Notes: generated by a model from the letters alone, not told the origin. DNA of 64,000 bases from Candidatus Cohnella colombiensis (GCA_029203125.1 CP119317.1:2852001-2916000), one strand, 5' to 3'; shown: positions 36,313 through 45,031, counted from the first letter of the stretch. A program made the numbers and translations.

Positions 36313-36333
36313 TAACGGTTGCCATTACCGTTA
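36313..36333. repeat. Small inverted repeat TAACGGT/ACCGTTA
   Basis: A 7-bp stem with a 7-base loop. Its left half with preceding bases (TCTAACGGTT) also occurs at 27664, within the repeat cluster there. Confidence 0.4.
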
Positions 36334-36336
36334 CAT

Positions 36337-36393
36337 AACGACCAAGAAGCTATAGCCCAAATATAACCAAAGCAAGCTAGTTAATCTCGGCGC
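36337..36393. repeat. 57-bp repeat, copy 2 (overlaps 3' end of deacetylase gene)
   Basis: 56 of 57 bases identical to 21704-21760 inside the ABC permease gene, same orientation. Here it has no permease context and its edge supplies the last three codons and the stop of the polysaccharide deacetylase. Confidence 0.9.
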
Positions 36394-37013
36394 AAGATCA
36401 TATCACTCACAGTAACAAGCTCATACCCTTGTGCCTTTAGCTCTGTTACAAGCATTTGAACTGCCTCAACGGTTTGCGAGCGATCTCCGAAGCCGTCATG
36501 AAACAGCAGAACGCTGCCAGGTTTAACATGCGCAATTGTATTGTCAACTATATATTGGACGCCAGGTTGCTCCCAATCTTTCGCATCCCCATTGACCGCG
36601 CCGATGATCTGATATCCCAGCTGCTCGGATGCTTTCACCACTTGTTCATTCATATCAAAGTATGGAGCTCTGAACGTGAGTGGCTTTACCCCAGTCGTTT
36701 GCATAATGATCTCATGTGTACGAAGTAGTTCGTTTATACAATCTTGTTCACTGATCGTCGTTAAATAAGGATGAGAATAGGTGTGGTTTGCAATCTCGTG
36801 ACCTTGTTCGAATACTGCTTTGGCGACTTCAGGATGCTGCTCAATTTGATTGCCGATCATAAAAAAAGTTGCTTTAGACGCTGATTTTCGAAAGATATCC
36901 AAAATCTGAGCTGTATACAATGGATTGGGACCGTCATCAAATGTAAAAGCTACTACCTTTCGATCTGTTGATATTTGGTCAATTACGGAAGAATATATCG
37001 CGTTATCAGACAC
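36381..37013 (-). CDS. Polysaccharide deacetylase (NodB/CE4 family)
   Basis: 210 residues, a minimal NodB domain with all catalytic motifs: TFDDGP (Asp26 base, Asp27 metal), HTYSHP (metal His77 and His81), RAPYF and LLFHDG. It should remove acetyl groups from an N-acetylated glycan. No signal peptide is visible, unusual for an envelope enzyme, so either it acts in the cytosol or the N-terminus is atypical. GTG start at 37013 with AAGGAG ten bases upstream. The C-terminal ILRRD and stop come from the duplicated 57-bp segment. Confidence 0.87.
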   Translation of the reverse strand: MSDNAIYSSVIDQISTDRKVVAFTFDDGPNPLYTAQILDIFRKSASKATFFMIGNQIEQHPEVAKAVFEQGHEIANHTYSHPYLTTISEQDCINELLRTHEIIMQTTGVKPLTFRAPYFDMNEQVVKASEQLGYQIIGAVNGDAKDWEQPGVQYIVDNTIAHVKPGSVLLFHDGFGDRSQTVEAVQMLVTELKAQGYELVTVSDMILRRD

Positions 37014-37078
37014 TTCTATACAACTCCTTTTTCACAACTTATTGTTTATTCGCATTATCTCACATATTTACATTTTCT

Positions 37079-37216
37079 TAAATCGACTTTAAAGATACCA
37101 ACGAGCTGACTGTTTCGGTATTAGCAACGCTGCGACGCACATACAAAGACTCATCCTGCTTCAAGGCTTCGAGGATTGGCAATATCGGAGCCGGATCCCC
37201 ATCTATTAAAGGAAGT
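37079..37216 (-). pseudogene. Fragment of a DNA alkylation repair (AlkC/AlkD-like HEAT) gene
   Basis: An open stretch of about 46 codons without start reads PLIDGDPAPILPILEALKQD, then ESLYVRRSVAN, before diverging and stopping. The VRRSVANxL core with DPxPILPILExLK is, from memory, the hallmark of the C-terminal repeats in DNA alkylation repair proteins of Bacillales. Only this piece remains; both ends are missing. It sits between the SLH gene terminator and the deacetylase. Confidence 0.5.
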
Positions 37217-37232
37217 TTATTGAGTAAGTAGC

Positions 37233-37279
37233 AATAAACAAATCAACCACGTTCAATGAACGTGGTTGATTTGTTTATT
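37233..37279 (-). terminator. Perfect 23-bp inverted repeat, terminator of SLH gene 1
   Basis: The arms AATAAACAAATCAACCACG and CGTGGTTGATTTGTTTATT (shown in part) are perfectly complementary up to a one-base centre. The stem reaches the stop codon of the SLH gene. Confidence 0.85.
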
Positions 37280-40073
37280 AGGCTTGTGTGCTTTTATTGC
37301 CAATCAGGTTTTCCAAAAGACGAACGATCATAGCTACTGCTTCAGCACGTGTAGCATTGCCTCTAGGGTCGAATTGTCCGTTACCTTTGCCACTTATTAC
37401 TCCTGCGTTAGCCAAAGCATTGATTTCTTCAACAGCCCAGCTACTGCCCGTGTCAGAGAATTCGTCAGACTCCGGCTTTACGTATTCGATCAGACGAGCA
37501 AGTACGGCCGCCATTTCTTCGCGGGAGATCTCTTTGTCTGGCCGGAAGTTACCATCACTATAACCTTTTAGAACACCCTTCTCAACGAGAGTTTGGATAG
37601 CTTGTGTTGCCCAATGATCCCGCGCGTCAGGGAAAGACTGACCTACCGTAGGCGTAATCCCGAATGCTTTCATGATCATCGTAGCAAACTCAGCTCGAGT
37701 CACTTTGCCATTAGGGTCAAAGTGTTCTGCATCCTTACCCTCGATGATACCCATCTTGAATGCTTGATCGATTACATCAACGCTCCAAGAGTTAGCAGGA
37801 ACATCAGTAAAGTTGTGTTGAGTCGTGTTAGCGTTCCTCTTAGCATAAATCTCTTTAAGCGTCTCAATATTAAGGATATTATTATTAATTACTAGATGCA
37901 TAACTGTAGGTCCAACAGGATCAACAGGCGTAGTAGGTGGTTGAATAACTGGATTGTAGTAATTGCTGTTTGGGGCGGCAGATACTGTAACTTCCAAGTA
38001 ATCCTGATCCTCGCCTTGGGTTGCCCAAATAAATGCAGTACCAACACCAACAGCTATGACGTGACCATTAGCTACTGTAGCGACACTTGTATTGTCCGAG
38101 GACCAAGTTACAATTTGATCATCTGTAAAAGGAATCGTAGTGCTGTCGGACATTTGAGCGCTTGCCGTAACGTCGAAGCTTTGACCTACCGTCATAGCTT
38201 TATTGTAAGTAGAAAGATGAATACCAATACGAGCCGGAGTTACGACGATTGGTGTGTAATGAGTATAGCCTTGGTATGTCGCTACGAGCGTGATACCCCC
38301 ACCAGCAACCAGGCCGTTGACTTTACCATGCACCGTATCGATGGAAGCGTACGGCTGTTGGCTGAGAGGATTACCGTTAACATCGCCAATCGACCAAGTA
38401 GTGTCATCCGTTACGTCGACAACAGTGTTGCCGTCATCATAGTAAGCTTTGACGAGCGAAGGCAAGTTTGAACTTTGTCCTTCGACGATGGAGATCGAAG
38501 TGCTCGGTGTGAAGTCGATGCTGCTCACTTGGATATCCAGAGCCATAGTAGGTGTCACTTCAACCTGCGCATTATGTTCGCCATATATGACGCTAATGAC
38601 AGGTTGGAAAAAAGCTGCATCACTAATAGATTTAATCAAACCACGGGGGGTTACGGATACCCAATTCGTATAGTTGCTGCTGAACAGGGACTTCGAAGTC
38701 ACGTCAGCAGTCGAATCGTTCGAGTAGTGCGCCGTAACAACCAGTTGTAGCTTTAGACCAACAGGCAGAGACGTGTTGACGGTGTTCAGCGTAATCGAGA
38801 GCAGAGTCGGTAACTGAGAGCCCTTGACTTCATTCGAGATGATCAGATGATGTTGAACATCTATTATGTTACCCGTGCTGTCAACATAATAGATGTTGAT
38901 GTAATCCTCAACGCGAACGCCACCGATGTCTGTGCCGGAATTGTACTGCTGCGTGGACTCTACTTGATCGATCGGTACACCAACGACTTGCGGTAGCGTC
39001 GGGTTGGAGCTGGATGAGTAGTACACCCTATCGCTCGGGTTACGTTTCGTATAAGTAAAAGACGTGGATCCCGTATTAGTGCCTTGACCGAATGTATAGA
39101 TTAAGGGTGCTACAGGTAGAGCCATAGTAGGTGTCACCTCAACCTGCGCACTGTGTTCGCCGTAAAGAACGCTAATGACAGGTTGAAAGCCATAAGTTAA
39201 ATCACTAACAGATGTAATCAAACCACCGGAGGATACGGACACCCAATTCGTATAGTTGCTGCTGAAAAGGGACTTCGAAGTCACGTCAGCAGTCGAATCG
39301 TTCGAGTAGTGCGCCGTAACAACCAGTTGCAACGTTTGACCAACAGGCAGTGACGTGTTACTCGTGTTCAGCGTAATCGAGAGCAGAGTCGGTAACTGAG
39401 AGCCCTTGACTTCATTCGAGATGATCAGATGATGTTGAACATCCGTAATGTTACCCGTGCTGTTTACATAATAGATATTGATGTAGTCCTCAACGCGAAC
39501 GCCGCCGATGTCTGTGCCGGAATTGTACTGCTGCGTGGACTCTACTTGATCGATCGGTACACCAACGACTTGCGGTAGCGTCGGGTTGGAGCTGAACGAG
39601 TAGTACACCCTATCGCTCGGGTTACGTTTCGTGTACGTAAAAGAAGTGGATCCCGTATTAGTGCCTTGACCAAATGTATAGATTAGGGGTGCTACAGGTA
39701 GAGCCATAGTAGGTGTCACTTCAACCTGCGCACTCTGTTCGCCGTAAAGAACGCTAATGACAGGTTGGAAGCCATAAGTTAAATCACTAACGGATGTAAT
39801 CAAACCATCGGAGGATACGGACACCCAATTCGTATAGTTACTGCTGAAATCCGACTGCGAAGTCACGTCAACAGTCGAATCGTCCGAGTAGTGCGCCGTA
39901 ACAACCAGTTGCAGCGTTTGACCAACAGGCAGTGACGTGTTGCCCGTGTTCAGCGTAATCGACGTCAGAGTTGGAGATGGAGTGGCAGATGCCATTCCAC
40001 CGAATGCGGAGAACAACAGTGCAAAGACCATAAGTACAGTTGCTACTTTGGCAGTAGCCTTTTTCATGAACAT
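37278..40073 (-). CDS. S-layer-homology surface protein with Ig-like (Big2) domains and 194-residue repeats
   Basis: 931 residues: signal peptide (MFMKKATAKV start, ASAT cleavage near residue 30), two full and one partial copy of a 194-residue unit (each with SITLNTxNTSLPVGQ and a DIGGVRVEDYINIYYV segment), Big2-like domains (SIDFTPSTSISIVEGQ; VTWSSDNTSVATV), then three SLH motifs in the last ~180 residues (FTDVPANSW, FPDARDHWA, FSDTGSSWA) that anchor to secondary cell-wall polymer. GGAGG lies seven bases before the ATG. Upstream is the shared regulatory block at 40248. It acts on the cell surface, with adhesion or scaffolding likely. Confidence 0.85.
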   Translation of the reverse strand: MFMKKATAKVATVLMVFALLFSAFGGMASATPSPTLTSITLNTGNTSLPVGQTLQLVVTAHYSDDSTVDVTSQSDFSSNYTNWVSVSSDGLITSVSDLTYGFQPVISVLYGEQSAQVEVTPTMALPVAPLIYTFGQGTNTGSTSFTYTKRNPSDRVYYSFSSNPTLPQVVGVPIDQVESTQQYNSGTDIGGVRVEDYINIYYVNSTGNITDVQHHLIISNEVKGSQLPTLLSITLNTSNTSLPVGQTLQLVVTAHYSNDSTADVTSKSLFSSNYTNWVSVSSGGLITSVSDLTYGFQPVISVLYGEHSAQVEVTPTMALPVAPLIYTFGQGTNTGSTSFTYTKRNPSDRVYYSSSSNPTLPQVVGVPIDQVESTQQYNSGTDIGGVRVEDYINIYYVDSTGNIIDVQHHLIISNEVKGSQLPTLLSITLNTVNTSLPVGLKLQLVVTAHYSNDSTADVTSKSLFSSNYTNWVSVTPRGLIKSISDAAFFQPVISVIYGEHNAQVEVTPTMALDIQVSSIDFTPSTSISIVEGQSSNLPSLVKAYYDDGNTVVDVTDDTTWSIGDVNGNPLSQQPYASIDTVHGKVNGLVAGGGITLVATYQGYTHYTPIVVTPARIGIHLSTYNKAMTVGQSFDVTASAQMSDSTTIPFTDDQIVTWSSDNTSVATVANGHVIAVGVGTAFIWATQGEDQDYLEVTVSAAPNSNYYNPVIQPPTTPVDPVGPTVMHLVINNNILNIETLKEIYAKRNANTTQHNFTDVPANSWSVDVIDQAFKMGIIEGKDAEHFDPNGKVTRAEFATMIMKAFGITPTVGQSFPDARDHWATQAIQTLVEKGVLKGYSDGNFRPDKEISREEMAAVLARLIEYVKPESDEFSDTGSSWAVEEINALANAGVISGKGNGQFDPRGNATRAEAVAMIVRLLENLIGNKSTQA
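38789..39952 (-). repeat. Two tandem 582-bp coding repeats in SLH gene 1
   Basis: The same marker (GCGTAATCGA) recurs at 38789, 39371 and 39953, exactly 582 bp apart (194 codons), with very high identity between units; a partial third unit continues to about 38520. The near-identity at DNA level implies recent duplication or gene conversion. Confidence 0.85.
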
Positions 40074-40172
40074 TATATTTCCTCCTGAATTTTTTTACAG
40101 CTATACATAGAGAAGTCACTCGCCCGTACTTCTAAAATTGCTGTATATTTATAAATTCTATAAGCACCGACA

Positions 40173-40199
40173 TCAATAATCTTGCAATTTTTTCCTCAT
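40173..40199 (-). CDS. Possible 8-codon leader ORF in SLH gene 1 5' region
   Basis: ATG at 40199 behind GGGGGG with a 7-base spacer encodes MRKKLQDY and stops at 40173, 100 bp before the SLH start and within its predicted 5' untranslated region. It may be a translated leader or a relic of another gene start. Confidence 0.25.
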   Translation of the reverse strand: MRKKLQDY

Positions 40200-40247
40200 C
40201 GTTTGTCCCCCCGAAGTATGATATATGATATCGATTTTCCCCCTTGA

Positions 40248-40300
40248 ATTTTAACATGGTAGATTGCTCTATACATGAAACTTAAAGAAAACTTTAAGTT
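40248..40300 (-). promoter_or_regulatory. Shared two-component-type regulatory block, copy A (SLH gene 1)
   Basis: On the minus strand AACTTAAAG-TTTT-CTTTAAGTT forms a perfect 9-bp inverted repeat, followed by TAGAGCAATCTACCATG and a TTAAAAT -10. No -35 consensus is present at 17 bases, as expected for an activator-dependent promoter. Four other copies occur in the window. Confidence 0.75.
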
Positions 40301-40370
40301 CGCGAATGCATCACACTTCTAGCAACCAGCATATATCCTCCCCTCGAATCGTATTGATTCTCTCAGGATG
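40301..40370 (-). pseudogene. Fossil of response regulator C-terminus
   Basis: About 70 bp match the 3' end of the response regulator genes at 53964 and 58545: it still reads PERI...TIRG and, after a frameshift, GYMLVARS. The regulatory block follows it exactly as it follows the intact regulator at 53964, so this is the scar of a duplicated segment. Confidence 0.75.
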
Positions 40371-40384
40371 CTTACGCCCAACAA

Positions 40385-40410
40385 CAAAAAACACGCCTCA
40401 TCAGCGTGTC
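40385..40410 (-). terminator. Terminator of the Hcp-like gene
   Basis: Minus strand ACACGC-TGATGA-GGCGTGT followed by TTTTTTGTTG, 23 bp after the Hcp-like stop. Confidence 0.85.
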
Positions 40411-40432
40411 TTATTATCTGTTTTGGTGGACG

Positions 40433-41008
40433 TTAGAGCTTCTTATTCTGACTGAAGTCCCATCCACCCGAGTTCGTGTTGCCTCTTTGGCCTCTCGAAT
40501 CAGTAGGCGAATAACTAAACTGAATGGAGTTAAATTTCAAATTTATTGTTTCATATACATTGTTAAAGTTATATTCGGACACATTGATTGAGTTTAAAGT
40601 GATCGTCAGAAACGGAACAGACCTTTCACCTTGGTTCACAAATACGATCTTTGCGCTCTTAATGTTCGCCCCACTGCTCGCTGACTGAAAGAGAGCAATA
40701 GAAGATGAATCAAAAAATTTCGTAACTGTAAAATTGTCAATGGTGGCTTTCCCAGAGCCTCCTCCTCCGCCCGTTACCGCCCTGCTCGTATTGGTCAAGT
40801 CGAATTGAACGTTGGAGAGGACAATCCATTTTTCATAACCTACAGCTGTTGAATCTCCAAGAATGCCGTCCAATTTCAAATATACATCGTAGTCACTGGA
40901 AGGCTGCACGTTAGGTGTCGTCGCTGACGATGCTGGAATCGCACTGAATCCAATTGTTAATAGACAGGCTATGACAATGACAAGAAGCTGTTTTTTGAAT
41001 TTCCGCTT
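40433..41008 (-). pseudogene. Secreted Hcp-like (type VI tube fold) protein gene without a start codon
   Basis: The frame encodes a signal peptide (KRKFKKQLLVIVIACLLTIG, then FSAIPASSA) joined to an ~155-residue Hcp-type beta domain: YDVYLKLDGILGDSTAVGYE, then a KWIVLSNVQFDL strand, GKATIDNFTVTKFFDSSS, SAKIVFVNQGE, NFNNVYETINLKFNSIQFSY. The codon before Lys is TAA and no ATG, GTG or TTG with a ribosome site exists before the signal peptide; the GTG at 40909 would discard it. It is therefore a recently broken gene, or the sequence has an error here. Hcp folds outside type VI systems occur as secreted proteins; the role is unknown. Confidence 0.6.
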
Positions 41009-41080
41009 TTATTGGATATTTGCTAGGGTCGATGATGCGGATTAAACTAGCAATTCGTCTGGCTATTCAATTTGGATCAA

Positions 41081-41120
41081 TAAACGACCGCTCACCTGTA
41101 GAATACAGGCAAGCGGTCGC
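41081..41120 (-). terminator. Terminator of the GH127 operon
   Basis: CGACCGCTCACCTGTA and TACAGGCAAGCGGTCG form a 16-bp stem (one mismatch) with a 3-base loop and a T-rich minus-strand tail. Confidence 0.8.
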
Positions 41121-41160
41121 TGCATAGATTGTCCTTCTATTTGTATCTTCGTCCATTTTT

Positions 41161-43062
41161 TTATTTTTCCCGAATCCATACCGCCATTTCGCCCGGTTTC
41201 CGGTTACCCCAGAATGCGTATGGAACAGCTGAGATTGGAACGCTCATCTTCTCTCGCTTGACTGGCCTGTACAATTCATCTTTCCAGGAAAGATCAGAAC
41301 GCTGTCCCCCTCCAGACAATACAACGATACCGTCTAGAACATCTTCCCTATACTCCGCTATGAATTCAGAATCCACGGGGAGGCTAATATCTGTAAGGTC
41401 TGAACCGTTGTCCACTTCCTCCAAGCAATAAACAAGTGGGCCGTATTGCAAAGCAATTTTGCCAGCATTCTCGTGCACTTTGGGATTCGACTCGATGCGC
41501 TCGACGACCATTGGGAAATAGAGCTTGATTTCGTCGTTATTCATCCATCTTTTGCTGATCTGCGCATATCCCCGTTTGACAATCGCATCCAGTTCCAGCA
41601 ACTCCCCGTTAACCGTGATGTGGGGGTGTCTACACCATGATGGAATCCGAAAAGAAAGCGTGCTTTCGGTCGGCTCGTCAGTTTGCAAAACGACCTGGAT
41701 CTTCCCATCCCATGGATAATGAGTTTCCGTACGCAAAGTAATTTGTCTTCCTTCAACATCGAATGTGCTCTCATTGGAAGCATATAGATGCATGGCGATC
41801 TCCGCCCCATTTTGCGTAAAAAAGTACTTATCCAAAGATGTTAGTAGCCTTGCAATGTTTGGTGGACAGCAAGCACAACCGAACCACGGTACACGTTCTG
41901 TCTTGACATGCTTCATGTCGTAACGATAATGAGCTACAGCAGGATGAACCTCCAATGGGTTGACATAGAAATAATGCGTGCCGTCGAGCGACATTCCGCT
42001 CAGCACCCCATTGTACAGAGCGCGTTCCATCACATCCCCGTATCGGCTGTCCTGTTCAATTTGGAGCATTCTGAATGCCAGCATAACAAGTCCGATAGAC
42101 GCGCATGTCTCAGTGTAAGCTGTGTCATTAGGCAGATCGTAATCAATCGTAAACCGTTCGGCATGGCCTTGGGAGCCGATCCCTCCCGTTATATACATCC
42201 GCTTGGATGTTATATGTTCCCATAGTTTGCGAAGCGCTTCGATCAGAGTTGTGTCGCCGTAAGCAATCGCGAGATCCGCCATAGACGCATACAGGTAGAC
42301 TGCGCGAACAGAATGTCCTTCCGCCGTTTCCTGTTCTCTCACGGGGGCGTGGGCCTGATGGTAATCCAGATCAAACCATCGATCCTTGGCTGGGCCACCG
42401 AACCCTGGCTCCTCCTTCAGGAAACTCGGTTGCTTTCCGCGCTCTTCCACAAAGTACTGGCTCAAATTCAAATATCTTTGTTCGTTCGTCGTCCGGTACA
42501 GCTTTACGAGAGCGAGCTCAATTTCTTCATGGCCGCAATACACATGCATTTTGTCCGAATCAGGCCCCATAATCCGGTCAATATAATCCGCATACCGGCA
42601 CATGATGTCCAAGAAGTCTCGCTTGCGCGTGGACTCATAGTAAGCTACCGCTGCCTCAATCAGGTGACCGGCGCAATACAGCTCATGCCCGAAAGTGAAA
42701 TCCTTCCACCGTTGTTCCGGTTCGGCGACCGAATAATAAGTGTTCAAGTAGCCATCCGGTTGCTGGGCTCGACCCATCAAATCGATAACCGCATCGATGG
42801 CTTCTTCAAGCTGCGGATTCGGAAATTGCCGTAAGCTATACGCGGCAGCTTCGATCCATTTGGCCACGTCGCTATCCTGAAAGACCATTCCATAGAAAGT
42901 TCCTGTCTTCTCACCTGCTGTGATTCGGAAGTTTTCTATGGCGTGACTCGGTTCCGCGCCTTCGATTTCATCGTTCAGTGCCTTCCACTGATAAGGAATC
43001 GTTTCATGGACAGTCTGCTGGACCTTGGGCTGCCAGAATTGATCATTAAGTTTAACTTGCAT
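41161..43062 (-). CDS. GH127 beta-L-arabinofuranosidase
   Basis: 633 residues, usual for GH127. Key sites of the HypBA1 class are present: an ETC motif (Glu318, Cys320) and a CACCPPN cluster (Cys396, Cys398, Cys399) that in this family hold zinc and provide the cysteine nucleophile. There is no signal peptide, so it cleaves arabino-oligosaccharides in the cytosol after import. The start is placed at the ATG at 43062 behind AAGGAGAA; the longer frame to 43119 lacks a site. It is the last gene of a binding protein-permease-permease-hydrolase operon, so the transporter probably brings in beta-L-arabinofuranosides. Confidence 0.88.
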   Translation of the reverse strand: MQVKLNDQFWQPKVQQTVHETIPYQWKALNDEIEGAEPSHAIENFRITAGEKTGTFYGMVFQDSDVAKWIEAAAYSLRQFPNPQLEEAIDAVIDLMGRAQQPDGYLNTYYSVAEPEQRWKDFTFGHELYCAGHLIEAAVAYYESTRKRDFLDIMCRYADYIDRIMGPDSDKMHVYCGHEEIELALVKLYRTTNEQRYLNLSQYFVEERGKQPSFLKEEPGFGGPAKDRWFDLDYHQAHAPVREQETAEGHSVRAVYLYASMADLAIAYGDTTLIEALRKLWEHITSKRMYITGGIGSQGHAERFTIDYDLPNDTAYTETCASIGLVMLAFRMLQIEQDSRYGDVMERALYNGVLSGMSLDGTHYFYVNPLEVHPAVAHYRYDMKHVKTERVPWFGCACCPPNIARLLTSLDKYFFTQNGAEIAMHLYASNESTFDVEGRQITLRTETHYPWDGKIQVVLQTDEPTESTLSFRIPSWCRHPHITVNGELLELDAIVKRGYAQISKRWMNNDEIKLYFPMVVERIESNPKVHENAGKIALQYGPLVYCLEEVDNGSDLTDISLPVDSEFIAEYREDVLDGIVVLSGGGQRSDLSWKDELYRPVKREKMSVPISAVPYAFWGNRKPGEMAVWIREK

Positions 43063-43170
43063 ATCGTGAATTCTCCTTTCAATGGGACAACGTAACAATG
43101 AGTAGACCGGCGGGATCAAATACGATCGATACCCATCTTCGTAGTGCTTCTTCCATAAAGAGGCACCCTG

Positions 43171-44040
43171 CTAATTTTTTAATCCGGTGAGGGTAATTCC
43201 CTCTACAAAATACTTTTGACCAATCAGGTAGAAAATGACGCCCGGCGCAAAGGACATACATGTAGCAGCCATCGTCAGCGACCAGTCATTCTTTAATTGA
43301 CCTCTAAAATTTGTAAGTCCTAATGCAATGGTGTATTTATCACCAGAATTAATGTAAATCATCTGTTGGAGCAAATCATTCCATAGACCAATGAATATAA
43401 ACAACGCAACAACGATCATGGCGGGCTTGATCACCGGGATAATAATGTTGAACAAGATGCGGAAGTACCCGGCGCCGTCGATCGTTGCTGCTTGGTCGAG
43501 TTCTCTCGGTATGGTGCTAATAAACTGTCGGATCAAAAAGATATTAAAAGCACCGCCGCCACAGAAATAGGGCAAAATCAATGGCAAATAGCTGTCATGG
43601 ATTCCCAAACCCCGCGTCCACCCAATGTACAGCGGAATGAGCGTAACCATGGCAGGTAAGAGCATAGAAGCGATACAAAGGGTCCATATAAAATTTTTGC
43701 CCCGAAACCGCAGCCTTGCAAAGGCATATCCGCACAAGGTAGCCGTAAACGTACCTGCCAAACAGGATGGGACGATAATGATCAACGTATTCCATAAATA
43801 TTTCCAATACTTGAATACCCTCATTGTTTTTTCATAGTTAGAGAAAAGCCAATTTTCCGGGAGTAGTGATGGCGGAAATTTGTAAATCTCGGCATTCGTC
43901 ATCAGAGAAGTACGAAAAATCCACCAGATTGGAAAGAGCACAATAATAGCAAAGAAAATGACGACTATAAACGTTATGATATTAGCCGTTCGAGCATTGC
44001 GCTTCTTGCTCCTTAGTCTGCTGTATACGGCTTCGCTCAT
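43171..44040 (-). CDS. Carbohydrate ABC transporter permease (MalG/AraQ type)
   Basis: 289 residues, six membrane segments, and the EAA loop (IPRELDQAATIDGAGYFRIL, then FNIIIPVIKPA) that docks to the ATPase. It pairs with the permease encoded just upstream, overlapping by 4 bp. GGGAGCG precedes the ATG. No ATPase gene is nearby; CUT1 sugar transporters in Bacillales commonly share a distant MsmX-type ATPase. Confidence 0.9.
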   Translation of the reverse strand: MSEAVYSRLRSKKRNARTANIITFIVVIFFAIIVLFPIWWIFRTSLMTNAEIYKFPPSLLPENWLFSNYEKTMRVFKYWKYLWNTLIIIVPSCLAGTFTATLCGYAFARLRFRGKNFIWTLCIASMLLPAMVTLIPLYIGWTRGLGIHDSYLPLILPYFCGGGAFNIFLIRQFISTIPRELDQAATIDGAGYFRILFNIIIPVIKPAMIVVALFIFIGLWNDLLQQMIYINSGDKYTIALGLTNFRGQLKNDWSLTMAATCMSFAPGVIFYLIGQKYFVEGITLTGLKN

Positions 44041-44960
44041 TTGTCGTCGCTCCCTTCATAGAAGATCCACCGATTTGATGTTTTGAATAAAACAGCAGTA
44101 AAGGCGGCAATAATGGCAAAAATAATAAAGGTCGTGGCACTGGCATAGCCCAGCTTGTTATTAACAAAAGCCTGATCATACATCAGATAAGTCATGAATC
44201 GGGAAGAATTACCCGGGCCGCCATTCGTCAGGGCAAGGGCCGGTGTAACCACCTGGAGATTGGCGATTAGACTGAGCAACAAGTTGTAGAAGATGATTGG
44301 TGACATGCATGGCACGGTAACATGCCAGAAACGTTTCCACCCGCTCGCTCCATCTATCTCGGCTGCTTCATGATAGACGCTCGGAACGTTCTGAAGCCCA
44401 GCCAAAAATATAACGATCAAATTCCCCGCCAGCCAAACCGCAATCAATGAAAGCGAAGGAACGATATACGTGGAGTCCGCAATAAAGAGGATTTTCTTAA
44501 ATCCCATTTCAGAGAGGAGAAAGTTGAAGAATCCAAAATTCGCCTCATAAAGCCACGACCATCCCACATATATGGCGACGGCCGGCAAAACATATGGCAC
44601 ATAAAAAACGGCTCTAAAAAAACCTCTTGCCGGAATTTTTCGATTGAGCAGCATCGCAATGAATAGCGAATATATCATGCTTCCGACTACGGATAGAAAA
44701 GCGAAGTAGACCGTCGCTATAACCGAATCTTTCAGATAAGGATCAACCGTAAATAGCTTGATATAATTACTGAGGCCGACGAATTCGGGCTTAGTTAATC
44801 CCGACCAGTTCGTCATACTGATTCCCAGCACTCCCAGAAGGGGCGCATAAGTCAGGAAGATCAGTCCAAGAAAGGCTGGAATCAAGCATATATAAGCAAC
44901 ACGTGCCTCGCTCGAATAAATGCGGGAACGGCGTTTCGGTAGTTTTTTTATCGTTTCCAT
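44037..44960 (-). CDS. Carbohydrate ABC transporter permease (MalF type)
   Basis: 307 residues, six membrane segments, EAA loop VPSVYHEAAEIDGASGWKRF. GGGGAGCG lies before the ATG. It is the first permease after the binding protein gene, separated by a 72-bp gap that holds an intercistronic hairpin. Confidence 0.9.
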   Translation of the reverse strand: METIKKLPKRRSRIYSSEARVAYICLIPAFLGLIFLTYAPLLGVLGISMTNWSGLTKPEFVGLSNYIKLFTVDPYLKDSVIATVYFAFLSVVGSMIYSLFIAMLLNRKIPARGFFRAVFYVPYVLPAVAIYVGWSWLYEANFGFFNFLLSEMGFKKILFIADSTYIVPSLSLIAVWLAGNLIVIFLAGLQNVPSVYHEAAEIDGASGWKRFWHVTVPCMSPIIFYNLLLSLIANLQVVTPALALTNGGPGNSSRFMTYLMYDQAFVNNKLGYASATTFIIFAIIAAFTAVLFKTSNRWIFYEGSDDK

Positions 44961-44984
44961 ATCTCGCTCCCCACCTCATGATTA

Positions 44985-45024
44985 AAGGATGACCACCGCT
45001 TGCATGTACTTGGCGGTCATCCTT
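44985..45024 (-). promoter_or_regulatory. Intercistronic hairpin after the binding-protein gene
   Basis: AAGGATGACC and GGTCATCCTT (longer with inner GC pairs) form a stem with only a weak TTTAATC tail. Such elements protect the upstream message and lower expression of downstream genes, giving excess binding protein over permease. Confidence 0.6.
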
Positions 45025-45031
45025 CCAATCG

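Noticed and set aside
37896..38471. 191-codon open frame on the plus strand within SLH gene 1
   Set aside because: Antisense shadow of the repeat-rich SLH gene; low-complexity composition, no ribosome site, no recognisable family.
40909..40909. GTG at 40909 as true start of the Hcp-like gene
   Set aside because: No ribosome site precedes it and the in-frame upstream codons encode a complete, well-formed signal peptide, so truncating there would discard obvious coding sequence.
42313..42834. 173-codon plus-strand frame
   Set aside because: Shadow of the GH127 gene, which has clear catalytic motifs on the minus strand.
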